Source: Oceanospirillaceae bacterium
Lineage (GTDB): Bacteria > Pseudomonadota > Gammaproteobacteria > Pseudomonadales > Litoribrevibacteraceae
Length of the DNA stretch: 64,000 bases
Reading direction: 5' to 3'
Assembly: GCA_015665455.1 (NCBI GenBank)
Contig: JADFAD010000009.1
Coordinates: forward strand, 62,001 to 126,000
Within the stretch, counting starts at the first letter, position 1, and every line of letters starts with the position of its first letter. Position numbers and translations under genes: made by a program. This document shows positions 54,024-62,479 of this stretch, piece by piece. Below the pieces are notes generated by a model, which saw nothing but the letters and a program-made list of their open reading frames with translations, searched no databases and had not been told where the DNA came from.

Positions 54024-54725
54024 TTATCCAATGGCAACTTGATCTCGACCGTTTTCTTTAGCTTTGTACAACGCAAGATCCGCGCGTTTAAGCCAATGAT
54101 CAAGCGTATCGCCACTGGTAACTTCTGAAGCACCAATACTGACGGTCATCTTTTGTTTGTGAACAAACTCAGCGTTACTGATCCGAGATCTGAGTGATTC
54201 TGCAACGATCTTCGCTTGATTCGCATTGGTAGACGGCATAACGAGGATGAACTCCTCACCGCCAACACGACACAGACGATCCGTGTGTCGAATCCGCCCT
54301 TGCACATTGCGAACGACCTGTCGAAGTACATCATCCCCGACATCATGACCATGCTGATCGTTAATTCTTTTAAAGAAATCCAAATCAATCGTGATGATGG
54401 AAGAAACCTCCGAATTACGTCTAAAAACCGATAAGCACTCGTTGAGCTTTTCGTTTAAGAAACGTCGATTAAAAGCACCCGTTAATGGATCTTTAATCAC
54501 TTCGTTTTCCAGATGTGAACACTGGCGTTCAAAATAATCACAATGATAAAAAACCACGATCAGTGAGTAACTTACAACAACGCTTGAGATTGCTGCAATT
54601 GAATACACGTGATCCAAGTATAAAATTGTTGATACGGGCGTGAAGCCAGCTAATAAAATAAGACAAATCCGAAAATGTACTTTCGAAATAGCCAGTTCAG
54701 TAAGTGCATTAATAACAGTATTCAT
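54024..54725 (-). CDS. Diguanylate cyclase (GGDEF) with two membrane segments
   Basis: The 233-residue protein has two hydrophobic segments in the first ~65 residues (HFRICLILLAGFTPVSTIL; AAISSVVVSYSLIVVFY). A GGDEF domain follows, with DPLTGAFNRRFLNEKL, DLDFFKRINDQHGHDVGDD and active site RVGGEEFILVM (GGEEF form). Five residues before it is RHTD, an intact I-site for product inhibition. It makes cyclic di-GMP at the membrane. No separate sensor domain is seen. The start at 54725 follows AGAGG 5 nt upstream, better than an upstream TTG at 54758. Confidence 0.93.
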   Translation of the reverse strand: MNTVINALTELAISKVHFRICLILLAGFTPVSTILYLDHVYSIAAISSVVVSYSLIVVFYHCDYFERQCSHLENEVIKDPLTGAFNRRFLNEKLNECLSVFRRNSEVSSIITIDLDFFKRINDQHGHDVGDDVLRQVVRNVQGRIRHTDRLCRVGGEEFILVMPSTNANQAKIVAESLRSRISNAEFVHKQKMTVSIGASEVTSGDTLDHWLKRADLALYKAKENGRDQVAIG

Positions 54726-54870
54726 ATCTACCTCTTGTACTCCCCCATCAACAAACAACAGGATAAAGACTAATAGAGTAGAATTAGTGGATGAAATAGG
54801 TAAGAAATGTGCAACTCAGGTAGAAGCAGAGAAACAGTTCACATATTTTAAAGACAAGTAGGCAACGTAA

Positions 54871-54936
54871 AGATATTAAGGTTCTGAGAAGATATTAAGG
54901 TTCTGAGAAGATATTAAGGTTCTGAGAAGATATTAA
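54871..54936. repeat. 19-bp tandem repeat, about 3.4 copies
   Basis: AGATATTAAGGTTCTGAGA is repeated three times exactly, followed by a partial copy. It lies in the 266-nt gap between the diguanylate cyclase and tRNA-Glu genes. The identity of copies suggests recent slippage. Confidence 0.9.
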
Positions 54937-54991
54937 TAAGAAAGAAATATGAGTAATAAAGAAGAAAAACTGAGATAAGCAAGAAAAGAAA

Positions 54992-55067
54992 TGGCGTCCC
55001 ATAGGGGGTTCGAACCCCTGTTACCGCCGTGAAAGGGCGGTGTCCTAGGCCTCTAGACGAATGGGAC
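54992..55067 (-). tRNA. tRNA-Glu (anticodon TTC)
   Basis: The 76-nt gene has acceptor arm GTCCCAT/ATGGGAC, encoded CCA at 54992-54994, anticodon loop CTTTCAC with anticodon TTC in a CCGCC/GGCGG stem, and T-loop GGTTCGAACCC. It is a close match to the usual gammaproteobacterial tRNA-Glu. It has its own promoter and is downstream of tRNA-Ala. Confidence 0.97.
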
Positions 55068-55153
55068 GCATTGTGACTCTTTTAAAAGAAATTAAAAGAA
55101 TCTTAAAATCTTCAATTAATCCTTAACTATCAAGAACTTCGAAGACTTTACTT

Positions 55154-55180
55154 CCATCGAAACGGCCTCTGTTTCGATGG
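55154..55180 (-). other. 10-bp hairpin at the predicted 5' end of the tRNA-Glu transcript
   Basis: CCATCGAAAC and GTTTCGATGG form a perfect stem with a 7-nt loop. With the promoter just upstream, this would form the 5' end of the transcript, about 87 nt before the mature tRNA. It may protect or guide processing of the precursor. Confidence 0.6.
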
Positions 55181-55185
55181 CGCGT

Positions 55186-55213
55186 ATAATAACAGCTGAT
55201 TAAGAAAGTGCAA
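55186..55213 (-). promoter_or_regulatory. Promoter of tRNA-Glu
   Basis: On the minus strand TTGCAC (55208-55213) and TATTAT (55186-55191) are 16 bp apart, followed by a GC-rich ACGCGCC. This is typical of a stringently controlled stable-RNA promoter. Confidence 0.65.
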
Positions 55214-55288
55214 CAACTTTATTATAAATTTTTTAATCTATTTTATTTAAACAATATGTTTGCAGGATGCCATAAATTCTAGGCATAA

Positions 55289-55318
55289 AAAAACCTGATT
55301 CCGGAGAATCAGGTTTTT
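55289..55318 (-). terminator. Terminator after tRNA-Ala
   Basis: A 13-bp stem (AAAAACCTGATTC and complement) with CGGA-type loop; on the minus strand it ends in a seven-T run. It lies 6 nt past tRNA-Ala and separates it from tRNA-Glu. Confidence 0.92.
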
Positions 55319-55324
55319 AAAATT

Positions 55325-55400
55325 TGGTGGAGCCTAACGGGATCGAACCGTTGACCTCAACGCTGCCAGCGTTGCGCTCTCCCAGCTGAGCTAAGGCCCC
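55325..55400 (-). tRNA. tRNA-Ala (anticodon GGC)
   Basis: The 76-nt gene begins GGGGCCTTAGCTCAGCTGGG, has anticodon loop CTGGCAG (GGC) in a CAACG/CGTTG stem, T-loop GGTTCGATCC, and encoded CCA at 55325-55327. It lies 83 nt behind gltX with its own promoter and terminator. Confidence 0.97.
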
Positions 55401-55419
55401 TTAACTTTGAACGAGGGCT

Positions 55420-55448
55420 ATATTAAATTCAGCCCTCGTCTCAGTCAA
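55420..55448 (-). promoter_or_regulatory. Promoter of tRNA-Ala
   Basis: TTGACT (55443-55448) and TAATAT (55420-55425) are 17 bp apart, with a GC-rich AGCCCTCG following. It lies inside the gap after gltX. The spacer and discriminator contain an 8-bp inverted repeat (CGAGGGCT/AGCCCTCG), which may also help end the gltX mRNA. Confidence 0.8.
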
Positions 55449-55483
55449 GAAAAAAGTTTAAAAAACTTAAGTACTTAACTCAA

Positions 55484-56983
55484 TTATTCTGCGGCAAGCT
55501 TTGAAAGAATCGCTTGATACTCTTTCTCAACTTTCTTAGTTGCCTTCTTAGAGAAACCACCAAGAATCTCATTTAAAGCATAACGCAGACGTGCACGGGT
55601 CATGTCAGGGCCAAGCATTTCCATGGAATCCATCACTGACCAAGAGTTTGGAGTACCCGCAATAGAGACAAAAATAGGCTGCATGAAATCACCCATCTTA
55701 AGCTCCATTACCTTGCTCAACCCTTTGATGTCCGCAAAGATATTATCTTTCGTCCAGTGGCGTTGTGCTTCTAATTTCCAAAGAATGAACTGAAGAACAC
55801 GCTTCACAGTCTCTTCATCCAATTTCTTGTGCTCAAAGTCAGCAAGCGTCAGTGGTAGCATGCCTGAGAACATAAAGTTCGCCAAAGGCGCAATGTCACT
55901 GAAGGTCTGTACTCGCCCTTGAATGAATGGAAGCATCGGAGCGATGTTCTTTTCATTAAACGCCCAGTCTTGAACTCGCTGTGAAAAATCACTTTCTGAT
56001 AGGTCTTCACGAATCCATAAGCTGTTTAGCCACTTTAGCTTCTCGACATCAAAAATAGGTCCGCCTAATGAAACACGGCTAATGTCGAAATTAGCGATCA
56101 TTTCTTCAATGGAGAACTTTTCACGCTCGTCAGGCATGGACCATCCCATCCGACCAAGGTAATTGGTCAAAGCTTCAGGCATAAAGCCCATTCGCTCATA
56201 AAACGTGATGGATGTTGGGTTCTTACGCTTACTCAACTTGCTCTTATCAGGATTACGAAGCAGAGGCATATGAATTAATTCAGGCATGTCCCATTCGAAG
56301 TACTGATAAAGCAACTTGTGCTTTGGAGCAGAGTTAATCCACTCTTCACCACGAATAACATGAGTAATCTTCATCTCATGATCATCAACAACGTTCGCTA
56401 AGTGATACGTAGGCATGCCATCTGATTTCAAAAGAATCTGACAATCCACTTGAGACCAATCGATCTCAATGTCGCCACGTAAACGATCACTGATAACACA
56501 TGTCCCTTCATCAGGTATCTTCATTCGAATCACATAAGACTCACCTGCTTCAAGACGCTTTTGAACCTCATCTGCAGGCAACTCAAGATCACCTTTAATA
56601 CCAGGATTAAGACCCGCTGCTTTACGCTTTTCACGGATAATGTCTAATTCTTCAGGTGTACGGAAACAGTAGAAAGCATGGCCTTTCTCAATCAGCGTCT
56701 CTGCGTATTGACGGTAACCATCTTTACGCTCACTTTGGCGGTATGGACCATATTCGCCACCTACATCCGGCCCTTCATCCCAATCAAGGCCCATCCAGCG
56801 CATAGCTTCAAGGATTTGGTCTTCAGATTCCTGAGTACTACGAGTCTGATCTGTGTCTTCAATACGAAGAATAAACTTTCCGCCATGCTGACGAGCGAAA
56901 CAAAGATTAAAAAGTGCTATGTAAGCTGTGCCTACGTGAGGATCGCCGGTTGGAGACGGTGCAATGCGCGTACGAACTGTCAT
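55484..56983 (-). CDS. gltX: Glutamyl-tRNA synthetase
   Basis: The 499-residue protein has [19 protein letters not shown] near the start (the HIGH-like motif) and KLSKRKNP (KMSKS-like). It has a ~160-residue anticodon-binding end typical of discriminating GltX. It charges tRNA-Glu, whose gene is in the same block. The ATG at 56983 is used; an upstream TTG at 57007 would add eight residues that do not match the family. Confidence 0.97.
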   Translation of the reverse strand: MTVRTRIAPSPTGDPHVGTAYIALFNLCFARQHGGKFILRIEDTDQTRSTQESEDQILEAMRWMGLDWDEGPDVGGEYGPYRQSERKDGYRQYAETLIEKGHAFYCFRTPEELDIIREKRKAAGLNPGIKGDLELPADEVQKRLEAGESYVIRMKIPDEGTCVISDRLRGDIEIDWSQVDCQILLKSDGMPTYHLANVVDDHEMKITHVIRGEEWINSAPKHKLLYQYFEWDMPELIHMPLLRNPDKSKLSKRKNPTSITFYERMGFMPEALTNYLGRMGWSMPDEREKFSIEEMIANFDISRVSLGGPIFDVEKLKWLNSLWIREDLSESDFSQRVQDWAFNEKNIAPMLPFIQGRVQTFSDIAPLANFMFSGMLPLTLADFEHKKLDEETVKRVLQFILWKLEAQRHWTKDNIFADIKGLSKVMELKMGDFMQPIFVSIAGTPNSWSVMDSMEMLGPDMTRARLRYALNEILGGFSKKATKKVEKEYQAILSKLAAE

Positions 56984-57123
56984 TGGGCTCGGGTTCCAAA
57001 AAAACAAGAGGTGAATTAGAGATAAAATAGTGGCAACAATGATACAGAAATGAATGAAGCCTTTCTATGAGACTTCATTCATTTTAAAGGATTGTTTATC
57101 TTAAGTAACAGATTTATCAAACG

Positions 57124-58668
57124 TCAGCTTGGATCAGGCATATTTTCACGAATGTGATTAAACTCAACAATGTTGCTTAACAACATTTCCACCAAAACAG
57201 GATCGAAGTGCTTGCCCTTTTGTTCTTCAAAGTAAGCAACGATATCTTCCATTGGCCATGGCTCACGATAGCTTCGTTTGCATGCGAGTAAATCAAACAC
57301 ATCGGCAATGGCAACAATGCGGCCCATGATGTGGATTTCCTCTCCCTTCTTCCCTTTGGGGTAACCCGTGCCATCCCACTTCTCGTGATGATCTTCTGCG
57401 ATGCGCCCTGCCAGCTTTAGAATGTTTTGGTCCGCCTGCCCCAATAACTGAGCGCCTCTCAGAGAGTGCGTTTTCACCGTGGCCATTTCTTCAGGAGTTA
57501 ACTTACCCTCTTTGTGCAGGATCTCCTCCGGCACCATGATGTTACCGAAATCATGAAGAGGCGCCGCAGTCCTTAACGCAGCTAGATCTGACGTAGGCAA
57601 ACCACACAACACCCCCAGTTTCACCGAAATCTCAGCAACGCGTTTGGTGTGTCGACCCACAAACTGGTCCCTGCACTCCGTCAACTCAGCAAGGTAGGCA
57701 ACCAAATCGTCTGTTTGTCGCTGATTTTTTTCATACAGCTCGATGTTTTCATAAGCAGATATTACGTTTTTAGTGAAAACATCCAGAAGTTCTTTATCCA
57801 ATTCAGACAGTACATGATGACCATCGACATACATAAGAATGGCTCGTTTCTTACCCTCACAATAAATAACGAGATCATTCTCACGAAAGATATTTCTTTT
57901 ACCTGAGATGGCTTCTTTAAAAGCGCTGTTTAGATCTTCACTAAGATCGGACAAACAAATCTCACCATCAACACTGTACTTACCGTAACCACATAACGGC
58001 TTCAAGTGCGCCTGATCATTGACTTCTACAGCAAGCCCATCGTAGCTGAAGAGCTCCGGTTGATGATCTAAGAACAGCAAAGAAACCAACTGTTCAATCG
58101 CACCTTCGACAAATTGATCCATGGCATGCTTTTCAAAAATACCACGGGAACACTGAATGACTTTCTCTAGGCCTCGTTTATTTCGTTCAAGAGACACAAT
58201 ATCCCGATAGGAACGCAAGCTCGATAGCATTAAGGTATATAACTTTTGAGCGGTTAACTCTGTCTTCGCTTTGTAATCATTAATATCGTAATCACGCACA
58301 ACGGATTTTTCAGGCGCATGCCCTGGCTGCCCCGTTCTAAGAATAATTCTTACATTATTGTATTTAAGTTCTTCACGAATGTGCTTCACGGCTTTTAAAC
58401 CAGAATCCTCAGATTCCATCACCACATCCAATAAGATAACCGCGACATCGGGGTGATCAGCCAAAATAGATTTCGCTTCTTGGCCGGAATAAGCATCCAA
58501 GAACAGGAGAGGTTTTCCATCAAACTCAAAACCAGATAAAGCAAACCGAGTTACATCATGTACTTCAGCTTCATCATCTACTATCAGAATTTTCCAAGGC
58601 ATACTTTCCTGTACCGCCTCAATCTCATCCTCGTCTTCATCCATGAATAAAAGATCATCTCCGCTCAT
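57124..58668 (-). CDS. Response regulator with REC, DUF3369 and HD-GYP domains
   Basis: The 514-residue protein starts with an acidic 25-residue lead and a receiver domain (KILIVDDEAEVHDVT; phospho-acceptor Asp near 78 in VILLDVVM). A DUF3369-type middle region follows (about 165-300), then an HD-GYP phosphodiesterase domain (HD near 368 in LHDFGNIMVPEEIL; HHEKWDGTGYPKGKKGEEI near 428). It should degrade cyclic di-GMP in response to an unknown kinase. The conserved Lys after HDxG is Asn (HDFGN), so activity may be altered. No kinase gene is adjacent. Confidence 0.93.
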   Translation of the reverse strand: MSGDDLLFMDEDEDEIEAVQESMPWKILIVDDEAEVHDVTRFALSGFEFDGKPLLFLDAYSGQEAKSILADHPDVAVILLDVVMESEDSGLKAVKHIREELKYNNVRIILRTGQPGHAPEKSVVRDYDINDYKAKTELTAQKLYTLMLSSLRSYRDIVSLERNKRGLEKVIQCSRGIFEKHAMDQFVEGAIEQLVSLLFLDHQPELFSYDGLAVEVNDQAHLKPLCGYGKYSVDGEICLSDLSEDLNSAFKEAISGKRNIFRENDLVIYCEGKKRAILMYVDGHHVLSELDKELLDVFTKNVISAYENIELYEKNQRQTDDLVAYLAELTECRDQFVGRHTKRVAEISVKLGVLCGLPTSDLAALRTAAPLHDFGNIMVPEEILHKEGKLTPEEMATVKTHSLRGAQLLGQADQNILKLAGRIAEDHHEKWDGTGYPKGKKGEEIHIMGRIVAIADVFDLLACKRSYREPWPMEDIVAYFEEQKGKHFDPVLVEMLLSNIVEFNHIRENMPDPS

Positions 58669-58873
58669 CCAACTCCCCCAGAACGATTAATAAATATAAC
58701 CAAGCACTGTCTAAAATAGATATGAAAAATAATAATCTCCCGTTAAGAATAGCACCGATTAGTGGCTTTTCGTTTTTAATTAATGACTATCAAATAAATA
58801 TGCCAAAGTTGGTTCGAATCCATTCAACATTAACCTTAGCCCATTCAACAAAAGCCCATTTAACAAAGCCTTG

Positions 58874-59257
58874 TTATCCATGCCAACCATTAAGCATTGT
58901 ATGGCGATAGTTTTTACTTCTATCTAGGCTACACGCCCTATCAAGGTTTTCTAAATCAAACTCAGTAATCTGCGGGGGGATATTTTGATACGCTTGATAA
59001 AACTTCAGGTTTTTAAATTCGTCTATGATCGGTTGATCGAATAAAGATTCTCTTAATCGAATGTCCTCATGATCTGTTATACGAGTTAACGCCAACGTTT
59101 GAGTAGCAATTTCACAGACTTGAGTTTCATGTTTAGTACTTTCGGTAAAACGCAGGGATGAATTCGTGCTATCCGTGGTTTGGCCTGCAATAACCAAAGT
59201 AGGAAGACAGAGGATCGTAATCAATAGCGCTTTTGCAAAACGAGGTTTATTGAGCAT
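58874..59257 (-). CDS. Small exported hypothetical protein
   Basis: The 127-residue protein has a signal peptide (AKALLITILCLPTLVIA, likely cleaved after VIA-G) and two Cys in the mature part (VCEIATQ; DRACSLD) that could form a disulfide. I recognise no family. It stands alone, with 204 nt to the HD-GYP gene and 279 nt to the AraC gene. The 204-nt gap (58669-58873) holds nothing clear beyond A/T-rich sequence with a short CCATTCAACA-like repeat. Confidence 0.7.
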   Translation of the reverse strand: MLNKPRFAKALLITILCLPTLVIAGQTTDSTNSSLRFTESTKHETQVCEIATQTLALTRITDHEDIRLRESLFDQPIIDEFKNLKFYQAYQNIPPQITEFDLENLDRACSLDRSKNYRHTMLNGWHG

Positions 59258-59474
59258 GGGACGTCCCTTCTTTTAAGGCGTTTAATTAAAAACATCGTTA
59301 AAAGAAGAAAAGCTCAATACATGAGTGTTTTCGTCGCGATAAGTGTCACGATTCGTTCAGTTTTTGTACTCAAATATTACCAAATTTTACACAAATGAAG
59401 GTCAAGTCAATCACTCTATAACCTGCATCCTTTGCTCACGTATTTATATGACAAAAACTACTTCTATCTGCTTA

Positions 59475-59514
59475 TTATAAGCAGTAGGTACAACTTATAA
59501 GCAGCAAGTACAAC
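59475..59514. repeat. Two near-identical tandem 20-bp units
   Basis: TTATAAGCAG(T/C)A(G/A)GTACAAC is repeated twice, 18 of 20 bases equal. The first overlaps a CTGCTTA/TAAGCAG palindrome. It lies 23 nt from the AraC gene end and may be part of its terminator. Confidence 0.7.
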
Positions 59515-59536
59515 AGTATTCGATTCACCACTGAAC

Positions 59537-60352
59537 TCAGACGGTAAGCTCAACACCTTGATTTCGTATTGTTTGACGGAATGCTCTAGGGGTAGTGCCA
59601 TATCGCTTTTTAAAATGACGATAGAAATGGCTGAGATTGCTGAAACCGGCAGCAAACGCTATTTCAGAAACATCCATGGAAGAATCGATCAGTCGATTGG
59701 CAACAGTGTCGCATCGAACTTTAAGCAAATAATCGACCATGCTACTTCCCATATGCAGCCTAAACTGCCTTGAAAAATGGCTCCTCGACATATTCACATG
59801 GCGAGCCAACTGATCCAGTGTAATATCCTCAGTGAAGTGATCATCGATCCACGCCTTTGCCTTAACAATCCTTAAGGCGGCTTGGTCCTCTATATTTGAA
59901 TTTGCATCATGACCACTGAGATGAAGATATAACAAATTAAGATACAGGTTTTCTTTTAAGCAAGCCTGTAGAGGCGAATCAATGTCTAACAGGCTAATGA
60001 CTTCGCCAGACACCCGAAGAACTTCAGAAAAAACTTGTGTGTTTGCCCCATTGCTAACGTTGCACTTGCCGTCTGATAGCTTTCTCAAATGAGCAATGTT
60101 AGTAGGTGTCATAAAGGATTCAAAAGAAGATAAATCAACGCAAGAAAAAAGTAATCTAGCGCCTCCCCCCTCAAGCGTAATTTCATGCTCTATTTCAGAA
60201 GGAATAAAGATACTCTGCCCCGACGACAGCGCATGTGTCTCGTCATGCATAGTCACATGAATCATTCCCTCCAAACAAACAACAAACTCATGAACATCAT
60301 GGCTGTGTGCTGCTATATCCTGAAGTAATTCAACGTGAGTCATCCAAAGCAT
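59537..60352 (-). CDS. AraC-family regulator with cupin sensor domain
   Basis: The 271-residue protein has an N-terminal cupin-like ligand domain (HSHDVHEFVVCLEGMIHVTM; SIFIPSEIEHEITL). The C-terminal double HTH follows (DQLARHVNMSRSHFSRQFRL; EIAFAAGFSNLSHFYRHFKK; TTPRAFRQTIR). It is divergent from the GST gene, 137 nt away, and probably controls it (inference). Confidence 0.93.
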   Translation of the reverse strand: MLWMTHVELLQDIAAHSHDVHEFVVCLEGMIHVTMHDETHALSSGQSIFIPSEIEHEITLEGGGARLLFSCVDLSSFESFMTPTNIAHLRKLSDGKCNVSNGANTQVFSEVLRVSGEVISLLDIDSPLQACLKENLYLNLLYLHLSGHDANSNIEDQAALRIVKAKAWIDDHFTEDITLDQLARHVNMSRSHFSRQFRLHMGSSMVDYLLKVRCDTVANRLIDSSMDVSEIAFAAGFSNLSHFYRHFKKRYGTTPRAFRQTIRNQGVELTV

Positions 60353-60489
60353 AGAAATGATCCGATAGTATATAAAATTGATTCAATGCCATACGAAGTC
60401 TATAGACTAAGGCACTACAATACCAACCAAAAGGCACTAATGAATCTAAACTACTAATCATTGCGCATAAACTAAAATTGGAGAAAAAC

Positions 60490-61164
60490 GTGATCACCGT
60501 TCATCACTTGAATAACTCTCGCTCACAACGAATCCTATGGGCTTTAGAAGAACTAAACATTCCTTATGAGATAAAAAGATATGAGCGTGATTCCGTCACT
60601 CAACTTGCTCCCGCGAGCCTAAAAGAAGTTCACCCTCTGGGTAAATCCCCCGTTATCACTGACAGTAATGGTGACATCACGGTTGCCGAATCAGGCGCCA
60701 TCATCGAGTATTTAATCGGAACCTACGGTCAGGGTAACTTCATACCCGCCATCGGCTCTGAAGAACACAGACAATATGTATACTGGATGCACTTTTCAGA
60801 AGGCACGTTAATGCAGCAGTTATTGTTGAAGATCATCTTCGATAAAGTAAAAACAGACCCTATGCCCTTCTTCATTAAGCCCATCGCCAAGGGCATCTCA
60901 GACAAAGTAATGTCTGACTATGTAGGGCCGAACATCAAAAACAACTTAGACTACATTGAAAGCCATTTGAGTGAATCTACTTGGTTTGCTGGCGAATCCA
61001 TCTCTGGAGCTGACTTTCAGATGAGTTTTCCTTTAGAAGCGTGTGTAGCAGGAGATGTGGCTGGTTCAAATTATCCGAACATCAAAGCCTACGTTAAACG
61101 TGTGCATGCAAGGGCGGAATATCAAAGCGCATTAACGTCTGGCGGCCCTTACGATTACGCTTAA
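60490..61164 (+). CDS. Glutathione S-transferase
   Basis: The 224-residue protein has the GST N-domain (ITVHHLNNSRSQRILWALEE; HPLGKSPVITDSNGDITVAE; SGAIIEYLIG) with the conserved cis-Pro, and a helical C-domain with GADFQMSFPLEA. The Ser in NNSRSQR likely serves as the glutathione-activating residue. The start is GTG at 60490 with GGAG 6 nt before; an in-frame TTG at 60478 would add four residues. It is regulated, probably, by the divergent AraC-type protein. Confidence 0.92.
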   Translation: MITVHHLNNSRSQRILWALEELNIPYEIKRYERDSVTQLAPASLKEVHPLGKSPVITDSNGDITVAESGAIIEYLIGTYGQGNFIPAIGSEEHRQYVYWMHFSEGTLMQQLLLKIIFDKVKTDPMPFFIKPIAKGISDKVMSDYVGPNIKNNLDYIESHLSESTWFAGESISGADFQMSFPLEACVAGDVAGSNYPNIKAYVKRVHARAEYQSALTSGGPYDYA

Positions 61165-61188
61165 GCTGATAGACCGTTAGGTAAACTG

Positions 61189-61215
61189 TTAAGGATAAGA
61201 TAGCCTTATCCTTAA
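61189..61215 (+). terminator. Stem-loop after the GST gene
   Basis: A perfect 11-bp stem (TTAAGGATAAG and complement) with a 5-nt loop, 24 nt past the GST stop. It lacks a long T-run. The following gap to 61415 holds no gene I can support. Confidence 0.6.
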
Positions 61216-61415
61216 TCCCCTCTATCGGTTTCTGAAACACAACGCATAAACCGCCAAGCTAGATGGCGACAAGACCAATATATGTCCAATGGATATGCGG
61301 TTATCAATAGGGCTAGACATAAAGATCAAGTATAAGAAACTAGGCATTCAGCTAAACCTCCTGACATTTTAGAGAGTTCGCTCATACGCTCGTAACTGAG
61401 CAAGAGTTAATTTAA

Positions 61416-62201
61416 TTATTTATTTAACTCCAGAGCTATTTCACCCCCTTTTTCGAAAAGGTCAAATTGGAGATTGGAGAATTTTACAACAAAGTCTCTT
61501 TGTATTTTCTTATTTACGTCATCATTCAACAAATCAATTGCAAAAGCGGCTAACGCAGGGTCTTGTATAGATTTCCCATTTGAAAACAGCTCTTTTTGCT
61601 TTTCTAAAACTTTACATTTCTGATTGCTTACCCATAACTTAAAGTTAAGATATTCAGCGTTAAGCTCTTCATATGGCAAAACCATTTCTGATAAATATAA
61701 ATTACATATAACTTTAGCCTTACTCAATTCGGAGAAATTATAACTGTTGTCATTTAAAAACAGCTCATCTTGAATATAACCTAAATAGCTGTCATAAACC
61801 TGATCCATAAGTAATATCAACTCTTCTAATTTTTGCCTTTTAATTAATTCAATTTCTTTCCTACGCCAGTGATCATGCTCAATCTCGTTCTTAATCTGCT
61901 CTGCGGTTGTGGTAGTTACTTCCAGCTGAGTCATAACAGAACGTATATTTTCTGATATTGCATCAATCTCACCTGCTTTTGATGAGCTAGATAACTCTTT
62001 TTGCTGCTCTTTTAAATCTTTCAAGTGGCTCGTAACAGCTCGTATTTCAGCACTCTTCTTAGCTGATGCGGTGAAATATGCTGTCGCCCAAGTTACTACG
62101 ACAGAGACTGCAAGAGTTAAAAGGTAATACCAAAAATTATCTTTAAAAGACTGATCAATAATTGATTGAACAATTTCTTGGGTAAGGACTGGCTCTGCCA
62201 T
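61416..62201 (-). CDS. Membrane-anchored coiled-coil hypothetical protein
   Basis: The 261-residue protein has one N-terminal membrane segment (FWYYLLTLAVSVVVTWATAYF, about 23-43) followed by a Lys/Glu-rich coiled coil (LKDLKEQQKELSSSSKAGEI; about 50-130) and a helical C-terminal region. I recognise no family. The N-terminus is probably periplasmic and the bulk cytoplasmic. It has an AAGGAAG ribosome binding site. It is unrelated to its neighbours and could be a phage-defence or accessory membrane gene, but nothing shows this. Confidence 0.75.
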   Translation of the reverse strand: MAEPVLTQEIVQSIIDQSFKDNFWYYLLTLAVSVVVTWATAYFTASAKKSAEIRAVTSHLKDLKEQQKELSSSSKAGEIDAISENIRSVMTQLEVTTTTAEQIKNEIEHDHWRRKEIELIKRQKLEELILLMDQVYDSYLGYIQDELFLNDNSYNFSELSKAKVICNLYLSEMVLPYEELNAEYLNFKLWVSNQKCKVLEKQKELFSNGKSIQDPALAAFAIDLLNDDVNKKIQRDFVVKFSNLQFDLFEKGGEIALELNK

Positions 62202-62361
62202 AAAAGTGCTTCCTTGCTGGTTCGGTCAGAAGATTTTATTCCAGAATCAGCGTTTATGCAGCTAAGAAGGGATATTAATTCGATGCCTTCGAATTGAAAA
62301 AAGCCACATCACTCTGTCGGTTTCGTTTTGTAATCGAGGCAATACCCAAGCCACCCTGTGT

Positions 62362-62411
62362 TATAATGCAGCGCATTTTAGGTGCGGGTGCGTTAATAAA
62401 AACGCACTCGC
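62362..62411 (+). promoter_or_regulatory. Extended -10 promoter and leader hairpin of dusA
   Basis: TGTTATAAT is an extended -10 box (TATAAT at 62362-62367). Just after the predicted start, GCGGGTGCGTT/AACGCACTCGC (62384-62394/62401-62411) forms an 11-bp stem with one G-U and a 6-nt loop. A second small stem (TAAGCG/CGCTTA) follows. These lie within a ~110-nt leader. Confidence 0.6.
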
Positions 62412-62479
62412 CGTATCAAAACCGACCTTATAAGCGCTAAACCGCTTAGAAAAGTGACAACGAACAAATAGGTAAGCAC

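Noticed and set aside
54871-54936. Possible CRISPR array
   Set aside because: The 19-bp units are directly adjacent, with no spacers, and no cas genes are present.
58722-58910. 62-codon frame in the gap after the HD-GYP gene
   Set aside because: A/T-rich gap sequence; overlaps the exported hypothetical gene; no ribosome binding site and no family resemblance.
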